Virus record (IMG/VR): IMGVR_UViG_3300030107_004746
Location: 1-28,900 of that record
From: a virus
DNA: 28,900 nucleotides
Direction: 5' to 3' (one strand)
In this document: positions 10,001 through 17,509 of the stretch, piece by piece
Layout of the letters: each line of letters starts with the position of its first letter
Position numbering within the stretch: position 1 is the first letter of the stretch
The notes under the pieces: generated by a model
The model's input: the letters and a program-made list of their open reading frames with translations, nothing else
What the model was told of the DNA's origin: nothing
The model's database searches: none
Position numbers and translations under genes: made by a program

Positions 10001-10716
10001 GTTGCTCCAATAGGAACTGCTGATTTAAAAAGTTCCTCAAATAAATTATAACCCTTGCTTGATAAAGTACCTTCACTTACTAATTGATCTAATGTTTCAT
10101 CCTTTGCAATATCCTCTGCTGATTTTTGATCCCCTGGTATTGTATATGGTGTTCCAGACATTGGATCAATAACTTCCCTATCTGGCTTACTAACTGGTTT
10201 AGCATATTTAATTTTTTCTCGATATATCTTTTCAAATTCTGGTCGTATTTTTTCAATCTCTGCCATAACATCAACTTGTTCATCAGAAATCTCTTGAGAT
10301 CTTGGTACTTCAACCTCTTCATCTGTATAACCTACTTGGGGGCCTCTGTACACTCTTTTCTTTTGCACATCTGGTTCACCAGAACGCATAATATATTGTG
10401 GCTCAAAATCATTATTTAACCACTGCTCTTTTAATTTTGACTGTATATCTTGAGCTTCACCCTTACCAGTGCTTTCAAGCTTCTTTATTTCCTGTAGTTT
10501 TTCGGTAGGATTATCACTTTTTTCAATTACCTCATTTCGCCTTCTATTATATTGTATATCGAGGTTTTTGTTATCTAAAAATAGGTCTATCGCATTTTTT
10601 GTTTTGGTCTTGCTCGGAAGTGGAGCCTCACCAGTCAAAAATGGTAAGCCAGTAAGTTCTTGTTTCTGTTCTTTCTTTGGTTTTAGAGGTTTTATCTCAA
10701 ATTTCTTTTTTGGCAT
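1063..10716 (-). CDS. Giant polyvalent virion protein (3217 aa) with SAP, GNAT, ParB-like, ART and JAB domains
   Basis: One uninterrupted 9.65-kb frame. Approximate order seen: hydrophobic Gly-rich segments at 258-275 and 349-405; a SAP/LEM-like stretch at 540-580; GNAT-like domain 659-740 (VFVTEEYQRQGLASG); SAP-like helices 795-835; ParB/sulfiredoxin-like domain 1205-1300 with SGHHRIKG near 1262; coiled coils near 1453-1486 and 1655-1720; ART-PolyVal-like ADP-ribosyltransferase 1738-2092 (YHGSPH at 1740, GWGLYF near 1765, VVFDDKAI at its end); RadC/JAB-type domain 2150-2305 with the metal motif HNHPTGSPEPSKAD (H2250, H2252, D2263); and a long C-terminal polyvalent-type region from about 2500 ending in a very basic tail. 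Known: such multi-domain 'polyvalent proteins' (Iyer, Aravind and colleagues) are thought to enter the host with phage DNA and counter host defences. Inferred: ejected internal virion protein, from its place where T7 gp15/gp16 lie. Its start forms a TAATG overlap with the upstream gene. Confidence 0.85.
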   Translation of the reverse strand: MPKKKFEIKPLKPKKEQKQELTGLPFLTGEAPLPSKTKTKNAIDLFLDNKNLDIQYNRRRNEVIEKSDNPTEKLQEIKKLESTGKGEAQDIQSKLKEQWLNNDFEPQYIMRSGEPDVQKKRVYRGPQVGYTDEEVEVPRSQEISDEQVDVMAEIEKIRPEFEKIYREKIKYAKPVSKPDREVIDPMSGTPYTIPGDQKSAEDIAKDETLDQLVSEGTLSSKGYNLFEELFKSAVPIGATDTRREAELSFQASPIERFMYGGVGMLLGYGGTSTILKAPQTFAKVTRGVEKTLAGAKKIDKGFKIGTMDPVKARQVADVSGRAISSAQTFGSYSALDMIGEDLPVSEKVENILGSAFLGVGLGAAGSVSSPFKRIPAEGLVGFTTGILETGDPKEATINALMFMGFGLINRKNIKPNEQRILYERVAKDVLTYFKPQIKGLQTRAERDEARKFIIDSLKKYRNSNPTTEQLRKDIQDVRKNILYGLQKLSARRATGEAIRKQTAQEATRAREPQVKKLKESVEVPVEGEIPSISRDNLVKMSLNDQRKNLQKLGYSETQVINLGKEDRLEIIANSIKPVNFYKDGEPELEEIKPVQLEGKEPEVEEIKPKVPVKVTRDKMREELFGEDGTKEPVVEKVEPEIEIPPVDKKIYKEGLESGEGEVYYQVNEKGDIIAKAEVFRPDVTASGKYQIDNVFVTEEYQRQGLASGILKKIAKDFDLNSDNISFGMQSDEGASLVKSFKKQLKPKPKLKTKKKKKLETKKTEIAPKTKSESQEETIERLGFAEGFGDERTTENITIILENLNKKELQEYSKQKKIKTKSIDSKKVLINKIIDYYKEAQPVEYPYEKREPGEKLYSEMEFSESREFMGELLTGDKNWNFNKYGKDEDGEDRPGILPYTKRFPKESSLEEIKKVVSVGDIVVGNMHGGGGYKVVKIGEEDGQVKIYSRYETVTKKDGQGRKYEEPAYVYIAQFPIVKDGKLYNNHQHNSNFTEFHYEHLSVIKPTDKIYRKDEIYTGDLPDDMGSYVLFSEVDPSISFKERDGKNNLDHLSPKNRYIIQVRKGDGKWNDIPIEYINWKDAEVAAIKYAKGIKPIPESVKIKEDKKLKTKEKPKLETKKKVSPKDVTSKEWNQNIQEGIANNDIEIRNGKPVWIETDEVVDNNIMPTGELIDKSGNVIEPGGEKDIISNVIVGTIPKQEFVDAPKKLDVVDINPKDIKMDESKFQPREQYNQSIIDDIAKNYDPAKWEEPVLWKDDTGDMYVVSGHHRIKGAVEGNISEVPVKVLPEGTTLEQARDYAGESNVTRTQQSDFENAAEVRRRLDRGDKALDIANIMPGMFPKAKTDASKKSAISNLANLSYLDSNGKLKQNYESTNEFPRIVSISKFVGGLRKKHDFLTDRHEDDIFTHLYTENAIKGDVDDFYRKIDNIIERMESLDDKPASILKELRKEPQKVNEDAATEIKDKAKELEKHIDNLKRQLDDRRIMDDLTTDRIVAIDKKKYANEEKTAREYDKKWQKESNWFKNLYRLTSKELYYTQRGEASMTSQPGAISLSDMDQKHLESIKQAVKDGKNFRSDVHNEFQQKAEIPFELVKSEAFEERPYIEYYQETVAIVKEQIKQARQELKIIIESSNKDDENQTSIFESMKQYNIFGGVDRVKTLDTRQKAELESIYDELIQINKELEQLSNQQKNKKINTLSYNKQYKELQQRKVQAEKQKDAIIKDTPQDKVEQYNLFDSMTKYHGSPHNFKSFSTKEIDSGEGTQNEGWGLYFTDKKEIAQWYAIRLGDTTTKKWRMGNLTLIGQDGVGSVFNYDPYLMEKEWYKHSPMIRHHNKYKDSLIYAEIIEDFLIKEISLKNAALPEKGKLQTEPDKTRTPKDVVKIFIKESITHNERYIVDEPEYKDGYENKIRIYNELLKLIEKDDFEFEIFKDKNVYEVEIASKSPDEFKWMDWDAPLDEQLRDDLYKVLKDIKSGKIETPRYFDKQKLKSPVYMEMVEDILGISPDYFDDIVTGRQIYEFLKADMKPNSGINKDGNAFLDASMPSKEKATSMFLRDYLKLDGNRYKAMNKTGGDTGDIYNYVVFDDKAISIKDHSMFEPSERFPNFTDIKKPFRENATPEQKDLTIQLRKELSEPNPRGAEDSGAWSGLGSGYTIRGNAITKPLREKGFIDLVGTKVKTSHDLAMAAQVLRDPRYETLRIFYIKDNKVVFQNAVTNRLPGAVMGLDDVSGKDLSAVIREGMSNTKADGYYMMHNHPTGSPEPSKADLKYTSIQDKEVKGFLGHIIIDSGSYATITKSPEAKGLRVKQIEFDAYPDDKLLKPSIEHKWLGKEIYNTADLAPVARGLEQNGFFTLIGLDGHNRIRGVVDVPYEFFNDKVHKMQKTLKEISANIGSMKMISIVDADSGISPWHLTTLNKLNVSDSLTDIIVKQNGKLNSYADHSPRALTFGEKGSTLVAEKKKIDNPRRKALARAHILENEIGLTDDERRTYKKVITGYDSLGEASDTEIASYIDWLLKRKYGSKPIRQISAPKKKTLKELAAERKQEIDEDRETIMQRASKVLKKPIDGLGLYWVYNRQSMQRTLEKMGDGGNALLKMFKEADYYHSSKVKPSEVQMEKLWKKVPSDEKEIMKKIIESDGASDLSEGGQAFLRFWKDTTNDIYAEGKKYINEELNFIENYFPLSLKPEIYNDMSPQHPRWDEIVDHVQRVISGRVSQGDVFSGYSISKEETEKYIIDFLDNYRKQGLRQHFIQQVFEPTGKFKHSYPLELHRDRIFPEWAYVNDVMDIAHAYIDKSYEAIGYAKEFGKMDEEYKYENIDKELEVISADGYDHKLAANIMGWSMGLKRQDIYDETFNRVARSTTTFLLTPRTTLKNLTDLGKAFSQSGTLNTLYSIARLYIARNKKDRQLAHDLIGSKYVFAQSLEKTGIGAKMASFYADNVILFTRSERSVRETIGFSRVLQAEQLLKNYDPSATGMMQDHIKRLFNVVTDGLDIDKIKRRGYFTRDEKLRIGNNAIGQTQPTSTIDKPYNWASKGFWTRKSIFQSFSHRSIRWLKDFILEETKRGNMFPMVNLILWRLALGYGYKEASDWLWNKEPEEEETKMKKAWGIMLETGEIGIIGDLLFAVQHSGWANPFISILFGPKYSLMFETLMNFGQTVNRAINDKENPLRPIKRQAARMTIKRIPFVGQKIYDENFGRKKKKLKTKKAPTKRSKGRQAVYN

Positions 10717-11504
10717 TAGTTTGTCGCTGCGTTATAGTCAATATTGTATTTATCCTTTAGGTATGTGTTTAACCACATCTGTGTACGCTCTCTTGCTTCC
10801 TCTTCGTACATTTCTGGTCTTATCACTCCTAACTTTTTAACTTCTTCCAATATTTCCATATACTTATCTTGTGCAGTCTGCTCAATGGTTTTACCAGTAT
10901 CTGGTTCTGGGTTTTTTTGCATAAACCTTCCCCAATTTTCTGGGGACTTAATTGCTTCCCTACCATAACTAAAATTAACGGAATCTGTAAGTGCTGCTTG
11001 TTGCCCTTGTGCCATATTAAAAATGTTTTGAGGCATTGCATAAGTAGTGTCTCCCGCAGTATCAATTGCCGTTTTGTTCATTTTATCCTGTAATTCCATA
11101 ATGGTTTTCATCCATTTATCACGCTTTGCCGATTCATCAACCTTTTCTGGCTTTTCTGGTTCTTCATAAAAAAGCTTCTTACCAGTCATACCCTCATAGG
11201 CTTCACCTTCTTTTTTTAGTTCGCTTAATGATTTACCTTTTATTTCTGTACTATCATCGGCAGTAATTGAAAAAATTGGCTTTGATGCTTCTTCTTTCGC
11301 TTTTGCCGTTTTTTCTTTTTTATCTTTTTTTGATTCTTTCCATTGGTCAATTAAAAAACGATTCATTTCAGCTTCAGTAACATTAAGCGTATCTGGATCA
11401 CCTCCATTAACTGGTGGTAGAATTAACTGATTGGTAGCTTGTCTACCTTTTGTTTTAACCATATTATTTGATTTAAGAAAATCAGCTATTTTTTGATCAG
11501 CCAT
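10716..11504 (-). CDS. Charged internal virion protein candidate (262 aa)
   Basis: I do not recognise a family. The protein is rich in Lys and Glu, with a Lys/Ala/Glu stretch at about 75-95 (KESKKDKKEKTAKAKEEASK), a second charged segment near 125-160 and a helical, acidic C-terminal third. There is no signal peptide or membrane segment. The start is preceded by GGGAGG, which lies inside the last codons of the upstream gene. The stop overlaps the ATG of the giant protein as TAATG, so the two are translationally coupled. Its position directly before the giant ejected protein, after the tail hub, suggests an internal-core or ejection partner (T7 gp14-gp15 region by analogy). That is inference from order only. 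Confidence 0.75.
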   Translation of the reverse strand: MADQKIADFLKSNNMVKTKGRQATNQLILPPVNGGDPDTLNVTEAEMNRFLIDQWKESKKDKKEKTAKAKEEASKPIFSITADDSTEIKGKSLSELKKEGEAYEGMTGKKLFYEEPEKPEKVDESAKRDKWMKTIMELQDKMNKTAIDTAGDTTYAMPQNIFNMAQGQQAALTDSVNFSYGREAIKSPENWGRFMQKNPEPDTGKTIEQTAQDKYMEILEEVKKLGVIRPEMYEEEARERTQMWLNTYLKDKYNIDYNAATN

Positions 11505-11506
11505 AT

Positions 11507-12133
11507 TTACACACCTCCCGCCATTGCTTTCATTATTGCAATTGCTTGTTCATAGCCGACAGTATTTAACAATGTATCAAACAATTGTTGCGGATCCTTA
11601 TCATCACTTGCTTGATATTTAGACATTGCATCTTTTACACCTTTATCTTGCTGACCACTTACATAACTTTCAACTCCCGCAGAAGCACCCCCAGTTAAAA
11701 TATTGATCAGAGCATTTCGCTTATCAGCCTTAACCTTATCTGCTCCAATTGCTAAATCTTTTTCAGCTTGTTTTTTTGCAGTTTGTTCACTCATATATAA
11801 ATCGGCAGCCGTTTTACTAACTTGATTACGAACATTCGCTTCAGAATCTTTCATTGCTCGAATGTTTGCCACACTATCTTGTGTACCTCTGTTAATCATC
11901 TGTCCTTGATAATTTTTATTCGAGACCACTGCTTGAGTATTGGCTTTCCTTGCAGTATCGCCAATAATCATTGATTCTTGACCTTGATCAAATTCTCCGT
12001 GCTTTTTCACTGCTTTTAAATATCTTCCTTGTGCAGTATTGCCAAATTTCGGTTGTAATAAACCAGGTAATTGTGTTGCCGTATTTTTAGCAAATTTTGT
12101 TAAAAACATTGCCGTTGCGGGTGTCAAAGCCAT
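11507..12133 (-). CDS. Internal virion protein candidate (208 aa), T7 gp14-like by position
   Basis: A 208-residue protein rich in Ala, Gln and Lys. Its middle (about 70-145) is a long predicted helix (RNQVSKTAADLYMSEQTAKK and following), then a small-residue stretch ALINILTGGASAGVESYVSG. Known: short-tailed phages encode a helical, Ala-rich, membrane-interacting internal protein of about this size before the larger ejection proteins. The sequence alone does not place it in a named family. The start follows the tail hub gene by 4 bp, with GGAG in that gene's last codons. The 3' end carries the SD of the next gene. Most likely part of the ejected set with the two downstream genes. Confidence 0.75.
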   Translation of the reverse strand: MALTPATAMFLTKFAKNTATQLPGLLQPKFGNTAQGRYLKAVKKHGEFDQGQESMIIGDTARKANTQAVVSNKNYQGQMINRGTQDSVANIRAMKDSEANVRNQVSKTAADLYMSEQTAKKQAEKDLAIGADKVKADKRNALINILTGGASAGVESYVSGQQDKGVKDAMSKYQASDDKDPQQLFDTLLNTVGYEQAIAIMKAMAGGV

Positions 12134-12137
12134 AATG

Positions 12138-15100
12138 TTACTCCACTTCTAATTGTAATCGTTTAATTGTTAGATCATTTGTGCTACTGGGAGAGGTCAA
12201 TTCCAACTCTACTCTGTTTGCATATCTTTTTACTGGAAATCTTGTTGTTCCCGCACTTAATCCAGTTTTGCTGAATGATGCTGAACCAGAACCATCCAAA
12301 TACACATTTGCCGTCATTGCATCATTGCCAGTGTATTGAACAGTTAAATATCGAACTAATCTTTTTCGATGTAAGTCTAATGGGAACTTTTTACTCTTCC
12401 ATTTTGTAATACTTGCATTATTTGTATCGAACTTGATGATTTTATTTGTGGCAACATCATAATTCAACGGACTGCCATTTTCGTCATAATTCAATAAAGT
12501 TAGACTAAAACTACCCATATCAATCTTTCTCCAAGTCTTTAATTCGTAGTTATATGCCCAAACTCTTTCGGTAGATGATTCTAACCATCTATAAATGATT
12601 TCTTGGCGATTTGGATCAAATATGCCCCTTATTTGTGACTTCGTTGTGGCAAGATTGAACTGATCCTCAATATCATAACTTATTTTGTTCATAACGGAAG
12701 GTGTAGCCGTTGAACTGGCAGCCATATTTGCTGATATTTCATAAATACCATCGTGATAAACAAAAAATACGCTATCGTGTACTTCTACTACACCTCTGGA
12801 TGCTACATTTCCTATATTATGCTTGGATTCGACAATTTGCCAAGTTGTTGGATCTGTTGGATTTGATAAACTTAAAATAAAAATTGCTTGAGGCTTAAAA
12901 ACAACTAATCTATTGAACAAGGATGCTAAACCAGTTACTGCACCACCCTCCCGATCCTCAAAAGCGATCACATTGCTTACTGGAATGGTATCAAATTGAT
13001 TTATTTCACTATATGCAACATAATCTTGTCGCTCCTCTGCCTTATCGTCTGGATTTAAATTTACATTTCCTAAAAATAGCCTACTTTTGACAATTTTTGC
13101 ATATTGACCATTTACTCTATTAGAATAAACTGTCTGAATAGGAGATTCACCTAAATCATCCAATCTAAAATCTCTACAAGTAATTGTAATTTTATTTGAT
13201 GATTTTGTATAACCCATACCTGGGGTAGATGATCCAGATGCAGTTGCCACACTAAATCCCTCTAATAAATTTCCTGTAAAATCTTTATTATTTGATGCAG
13301 AGGACATTTTTTCTGTTGATTTAACCCAAACCCCGCCAATATCATCTTGATAAGCACTATTTCCTTCAACTTCAAAAGATTTTTCTCCAAACATTACAAT
13401 GCTACCAGATAAAGAATTTTGTGTTATATCAGAGGGGAAATCAGTAGAATAATTGTGAAATTTAATAAAACCAATAGATGATCCTCCGTATGCACCATTA
13501 ACACCCGAATATTTTGTTTCGTAAGAACCCCAACTTTTTTCTTTTAGCTTCCAAGATGAACCATTAAAGTTTCCATCACTATCTAAATAAGTATTCCCAA
13601 AATTTGCATTATCGTCACAATCAAGTTGCACATAATTGACACTTGGCACTTTCCTAATCGTAGATCCATTTGTATGAACTGCTGCCGTATTTGTAGAATA
13701 ATCTACATCTGCATAATTAATACTTTGACCTCTTGAAATAGTAACAATGTATTCACCAGATACAACTTCTCGTATTTTAACATTTCCACCTATGCCACTT
13801 GCCGTTGCAGATGGAGTACCAACAAAAGTAGTTGTTCCTACACTATTTATAACAATATTGGAACTAACATGGCTACCTATTCTTATTGTATCCCCAGTTT
13901 TTATAACATTTGATATATCAGCAGTAACTGTAAATGTTTTTTGCACATCTTTTGTCCAATCATGATTTGCATTTAAAGTAAATCCTGTATCAACAGGACT
14001 TGTAAGTGGTGAACTTGGTAGTGCCGTAGCTGCCGTTTGAATACCCTCATTATCAATAATATATTTTGTGCTATTTGAAATATTCGTATTTGAATTAACA
14101 ACCATATATGTTTGTGATGCACTCATTGGTCTAACAGTACCAGAATTGATCCAAAAAGGAACTAATGTATCTTCTCCTTCAGAAGCACTATCAATCCCAT
14201 CAAAACCACCATCTGAACTAATCGCATATTTATTATTACCTAAAAATTCTGTATAGCCTAAACCAATTATTGTAGATACATCTGTAGTTTTAATATGTAT
14301 TTTATCATTACTAAAGAAAACACCACTACATTCCTTTGCCGTACCAACAGATGAAAGATCATTATTAGTATCAATAAAGGTCATATGCCCAATTAATTGA
14401 AAATTACCATATGCACCAGATGTTCCAATTGCACGATAAACATTTATTCCTGTAATTCTTTTATTAATTGCAGTTATATCTGCTATTTCTGCCTTCAACT
14501 CTACAATTGAATTATTAATACCAGAATCAGTAATAACTAATTCCTTTGTTTTGTCAAACAAGGTTTCTTGTATACCATCATAAATTGCAGTGCAATTATA
14601 CTTCACTGCATCACCCGCCCTTATTTCACTACTTGTTTTATAAGTATTTTTTAATTCAAGCTTAAAGGGATTGTTAAGGACATTAGAATAGGCATACCAG
14701 TTAGGGGTTATAGTAACACTTGAATTAAATAAACTTCGGTTAATATACCCTACCCAGACACCTTTTGCTTCGTTGGTTGAAACCTTACCAATTGCCCCTG
14801 GTATAAACCTTACAGTATCATTTGTAGCAACAATAGGGTTTTTATCCTTATTATGATAAACAGTTGGTGTGGAAGATGTGTTTGAAGTAGATATTTCTTT
14901 AAAATCATATTTACCCATTATATCTACCCACCTATAATCACAACTGCCAGATCCTCCCCAAGTGCCTGTACCCCAACCAATATCGGTTGCTCTTATTAAA
15001 GATGCTCTTGGTAGATTATTTAATGAAGCATCTGAACTATTATGCGTTACATACTCAACACCATAGGCAACAATATATCCTTTTGCGTGTTCAAACCATT

Positions 15101-16793
15101 GATTGTCACTTGCAACCCCAGTTACAACATCATCAACGCAAGTGGGATTCCAACCTTTATAAGTATCGGCTGCATTATCAGTTAAAGTATGAGCGGTTTT
15201 ATCTGTAGCTACTCTATATAAATTGCCGTGAGCCATACCAGATCCAAAAGAACCACTATCATCTGTACAGACCATTAAATATTTTGTACCACCTGGATGT
15301 CTATAAGCATTTTTAATTCGAGTAATAACTGTTGAAGTAGTAAATACTGATGAATTAACATCTGCCCAAGAAAGAGGGGAGCCTAATGCACTTCCACTTC
15401 CGTGCTGACTATATTTTAATAGATGTTCACTGCCACTGCTTTTAAATAAATAAGCTACAATAGATTCATTTGTACCAGAATCATCACCAAAATCCATTTT
15501 TGTAACCATTTTTAGTTCGTTAGCTAAAGCATTTCCGTCACTCCAATTAAGATTGTTAATTAATTCTTTAAAATGAAATTTATGATTTGAAGCCGTTGAT
15601 TCAGCTAAAACTAAATATTCATAGTTTTGACCACTATGAGTGGAAGTTATTGAAGTAACACCTTTCCAAGTATATCCACCTGTATTTGATGGAGTAGTAA
15701 AATCTGATATACCACTTGAAGTAATTTTAAACAATTGATCACCTGGCACTAAAAGATAAAGATCTCCTGTACCCGCTTCATAGAAATATGCTTCATTTGT
15801 TGCTACTGTATAATCATTATCACCCCATTCAGAACTATCTGGATCGTGTCCATCAATTCCTGTTTCCGTAATGGTTTCATCGCTATTAATTACATATTTA
15901 ACAATTGCATTATAATATTGATCACCATTTTTTGCTGAATAGTATACATAGATAGCATTGTTAAAATTGACCATAGTGACAACTTTAAATGTAGAATACG
16001 CTTTAAATTGATTATAAAGAGCAGTATTTAATTCAGTAACTCCCGATGCACCTACAGAGATCTGTATTCTACCGCTACTACCAGTATCGTAACTATGCAT
16101 TGATAATATTTTATTATTTAACGATAGTAGTGCAATATTCGTAAAACTGGTTGTGTCATTTGATGCGTTTGTATTTACAAATAAATGAGTGCCGTGCTTA
16201 CCACCAAAATTCACACTTCTTAATCCAGTATCGGTTGCCGTTGCAAAAAAACTACCTCCCCAAGTTTTTGCACTATTTGTATTTACGAAGTGCTTATTGC
16301 CTGTTTTATAATTAATTGTATCGAATAAGTCAGTATTTGCTATGGCAGAGTCAGAGGGATTTTTGACTTCAATACACATAACATTATTGCTTTGTGCAAA
16401 GCCAGAATCAGATGCAGTCTCGAAAAATAAAATATTATCTTCAATTTGCAAATGGTCTGATACATTTGGCAAAGATGGATCGTACCAAAACAATTTAAGT
16501 ACATTATTTGAATCAATTATTGCAAGTATATATCTGTATTCTACGGAACTAAACTTGTCTGAAATAAAAGTATATACATTGTAGACTGTATATGTGGTAG
16601 AAAACTTTGTATTAACTGCTGATAATCCAAAAGTAGGTATAGATGAAGGTTGCCCCGCCCCAAAAGTTTTAACAAGCTGACCATCAACAATTTTGAGGTT
16701 TTCCATATTCTGGGCAATAATATCATTTAGATCCTCTACATCAGCGTGTGTCTTTACTCCCTTAAATTCAGAAATGTCAATTAGTTCAGCCAC
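12138..16793 (-). CDS. Tail hub/nozzle protein, P22 gp10/T7 gp12-like, greatly expanded (1551 aa)
   Basis: The start codon is GTG at 16793 with GGAGAG about 8 bases upstream, overlapping the adaptor stop by 8 bp. The N-terminus (LNDIIAQNMENLKIVDGQLV, about 23-42) matches the opening of stabilisation/tubular proteins, which begin with 'N-x-x-N-x-x-x-x-x-G-x-L-x-K'. The C-terminal third has the usual propeller features: RLFLGNVN near 1238, YSEINQFDTIPVSNVIAFED, GLASLFNRLVVFKPQAIFIL near 1285-1305, SRGVVEVHDSVFFVYHDGIYEIS, RQEIIYRWL and WAYNYELKTWRKID. The family is normally about 470 (P22 gp10) to 800 residues (T7 gp12). The extra 700-1000 residues in the middle are Ser/Thr/Asn-rich beta sequence with repeated ITS/GTG/NNA-type strands, possibly added propeller blades or decorating domains. 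Role: closes the portal-adaptor channel and carries fibres. Confidence 0.8.
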   Translation of the reverse strand: MAELIDISEFKGVKTHADVEDLNDIIAQNMENLKIVDGQLVKTFGAGQPSSIPTFGLSAVNTKFSTTYTVYNVYTFISDKFSSVEYRYILAIIDSNNVLKLFWYDPSLPNVSDHLQIEDNILFFETASDSGFAQSNNVMCIEVKNPSDSAIANTDLFDTINYKTGNKHFVNTNSAKTWGGSFFATATDTGLRSVNFGGKHGTHLFVNTNASNDTTSFTNIALLSLNNKILSMHSYDTGSSGRIQISVGASGVTELNTALYNQFKAYSTFKVVTMVNFNNAIYVYYSAKNGDQYYNAIVKYVINSDETITETGIDGHDPDSSEWGDNDYTVATNEAYFYEAGTGDLYLLVPGDQLFKITSSGISDFTTPSNTGGYTWKGVTSITSTHSGQNYEYLVLAESTASNHKFHFKELINNLNWSDGNALANELKMVTKMDFGDDSGTNESIVAYLFKSSGSEHLLKYSQHGSGSALGSPLSWADVNSSVFTTSTVITRIKNAYRHPGGTKYLMVCTDDSGSFGSGMAHGNLYRVATDKTAHTLTDNAADTYKGWNPTCVDDVVTGVASDNQWFEHAKGYIVAYGVEYVTHNSSDASLNNLPRASLIRATDIGWGTGTWGGSGSCDYRWVDIMGKYDFKEISTSNTSSTPTVYHNKDKNPIVATNDTVRFIPGAIGKVSTNEAKGVWVGYINRSLFNSSVTITPNWYAYSNVLNNPFKLELKNTYKTSSEIRAGDAVKYNCTAIYDGIQETLFDKTKELVITDSGINNSIVELKAEIADITAINKRITGINVYRAIGTSGAYGNFQLIGHMTFIDTNNDLSSVGTAKECSGVFFSNDKIHIKTTDVSTIIGLGYTEFLGNNKYAISSDGGFDGIDSASEGEDTLVPFWINSGTVRPMSASQTYMVVNSNTNISNSTKYIIDNEGIQTAATALPSSPLTSPVDTGFTLNANHDWTKDVQKTFTVTADISNVIKTGDTIRIGSHVSSNIVINSVGTTTFVGTPSATASGIGGNVKIREVVSGEYIVTISRGQSINYADVDYSTNTAAVHTNGSTIRKVPSVNYVQLDCDDNANFGNTYLDSDGNFNGSSWKLKEKSWGSYETKYSGVNGAYGGSSIGFIKFHNYSTDFPSDITQNSLSGSIVMFGEKSFEVEGNSAYQDDIGGVWVKSTEKMSSASNNKDFTGNLLEGFSVATASGSSTPGMGYTKSSNKITITCRDFRLDDLGESPIQTVYSNRVNGQYAKIVKSRLFLGNVNLNPDDKAEERQDYVAYSEINQFDTIPVSNVIAFEDREGGAVTGLASLFNRLVVFKPQAIFILSLSNPTDPTTWQIVESKHNIGNVASRGVVEVHDSVFFVYHDGIYEISANMAASSTATPSVMNKISYDIEDQFNLATTKSQIRGIFDPNRQEIIYRWLESSTERVWAYNYELKTWRKIDMGSFSLTLLNYDENGSPLNYDVATNKIIKFDTNNASITKWKSKKFPLDLHRKRLVRYLTVQYTGNDAMTANVYLDGSGSASFSKTGLSAGTTRFPVKRYANRVELELTSPSSTNDLTIKRLQLEVE

Positions 16794-17487
16794 CTACGAC
16801 TCTCTCCTGTATTACCAGATCGCCAGAGGTATTATATGGAACCATTCCACTTACATAATCCATCACTACAGAATTTTCATTATGTGATGTAATCATCGCA
16901 ATTGCACGATTCTGTGCATCAGCTTGTCTATCTTGCTGATTAACAGTTCTCCAACATTCTGCCTCTGCAAATTCTAAAATTGCATCGTGATATATACTAT
17001 TTAACGAAGAAGAATTATCATCTGCGACAATGGCAGTAGGTTTTTTTATATAATAAACATCTAACGCATCATTATCTGAAATGTATACCCTGTTTCCTCT
17101 AAACCAGTATACTGGCGATTGAAAGGAGATTGATACACTACCATTTGACCAATCTGTATATTGCTCAAAAGATATTTTATGATAATAAACAGATGAATTT
17201 GTTCGTTTGATCGCTTGGATGCCGTATACACCACCAAATGGTGTATTAGCACCAGTAAAAACTGATGAAGTTATATCTATAAATTTTTCATTAAGTACAG
17301 AATCATTTTCATTTGCGACATTTGACCTAAAATGATGTAAGTCAATTAAAGCATTGCTATTTAAAAGTTGAATTACTTTATCTTGAGCAACATTTAATAA
17401 TAAAAGTTTTGTGGTGTTGGTAAATAAATCTCCGCTTGGATCTTCCAACCTTGTACCTAATAATGTTAGCATTTCATTGTTTGTCAT
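16786..17487 (-). CDS. Head-to-tail adaptor (tubular protein A-like, 233 aa)
   Basis: The N-terminal helices (MTNNEMLTLLGTRLEDPSGD, then LLLLNVAQDKVIQLLN) are those of portal-adjacent adaptor proteins. The middle has VYWFRGNRVYISDNDALDVYYIKKPTA, and the C-terminal helix has HDAILEFAEAECWRTVNQQDRQADAQNRA, a frequent pattern in podovirus adaptor/gp11-like proteins. The AAGG before the ATG gives a fair SD. It lies between the major capsid and tail hub genes, the same order as T7 gp10-gp11-gp12, which supports the call. A 12-bp RNA hairpin lies just upstream of its start. Function: forms a ring below the portal that accepts the tail hub. The exact family (P22 gp4-like or T7 gp11-like) is not resolved. 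Confidence 0.75.
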   Translation of the reverse strand: MTNNEMLTLLGTRLEDPSGDLFTNTTKLLLLNVAQDKVIQLLNSNALIDLHHFRSNVANENDSVLNEKFIDITSSVFTGANTPFGGVYGIQAIKRTNSSVYYHKISFEQYTDWSNGSVSISFQSPVYWFRGNRVYISDNDALDVYYIKKPTAIVADDNSSSLNSIYHDAILEFAEAECWRTVNQQDRQADAQNRAIAMITSHNENSVVMDYVSGMVPYNTSGDLVIQERVVGG

Positions 17488-17509
17488 AAAATATTTCCTT
17501 GATCGTCAA

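Noticed and set aside
10089-10322. 77-residue minus-strand frame inside the giant gene
   Set aside because: Lies fully within the giant protein in another frame; His/Lys/Leu-rich low-complexity sequence without SD; a shadow frame.
10469-10840. Plus-strand 123-residue hydrophobic frame
   Set aside because: Antisense of the charged N-terminus of the giant protein and of its upstream gene; the apparent membrane character arises from complementing Lys/Glu codons.
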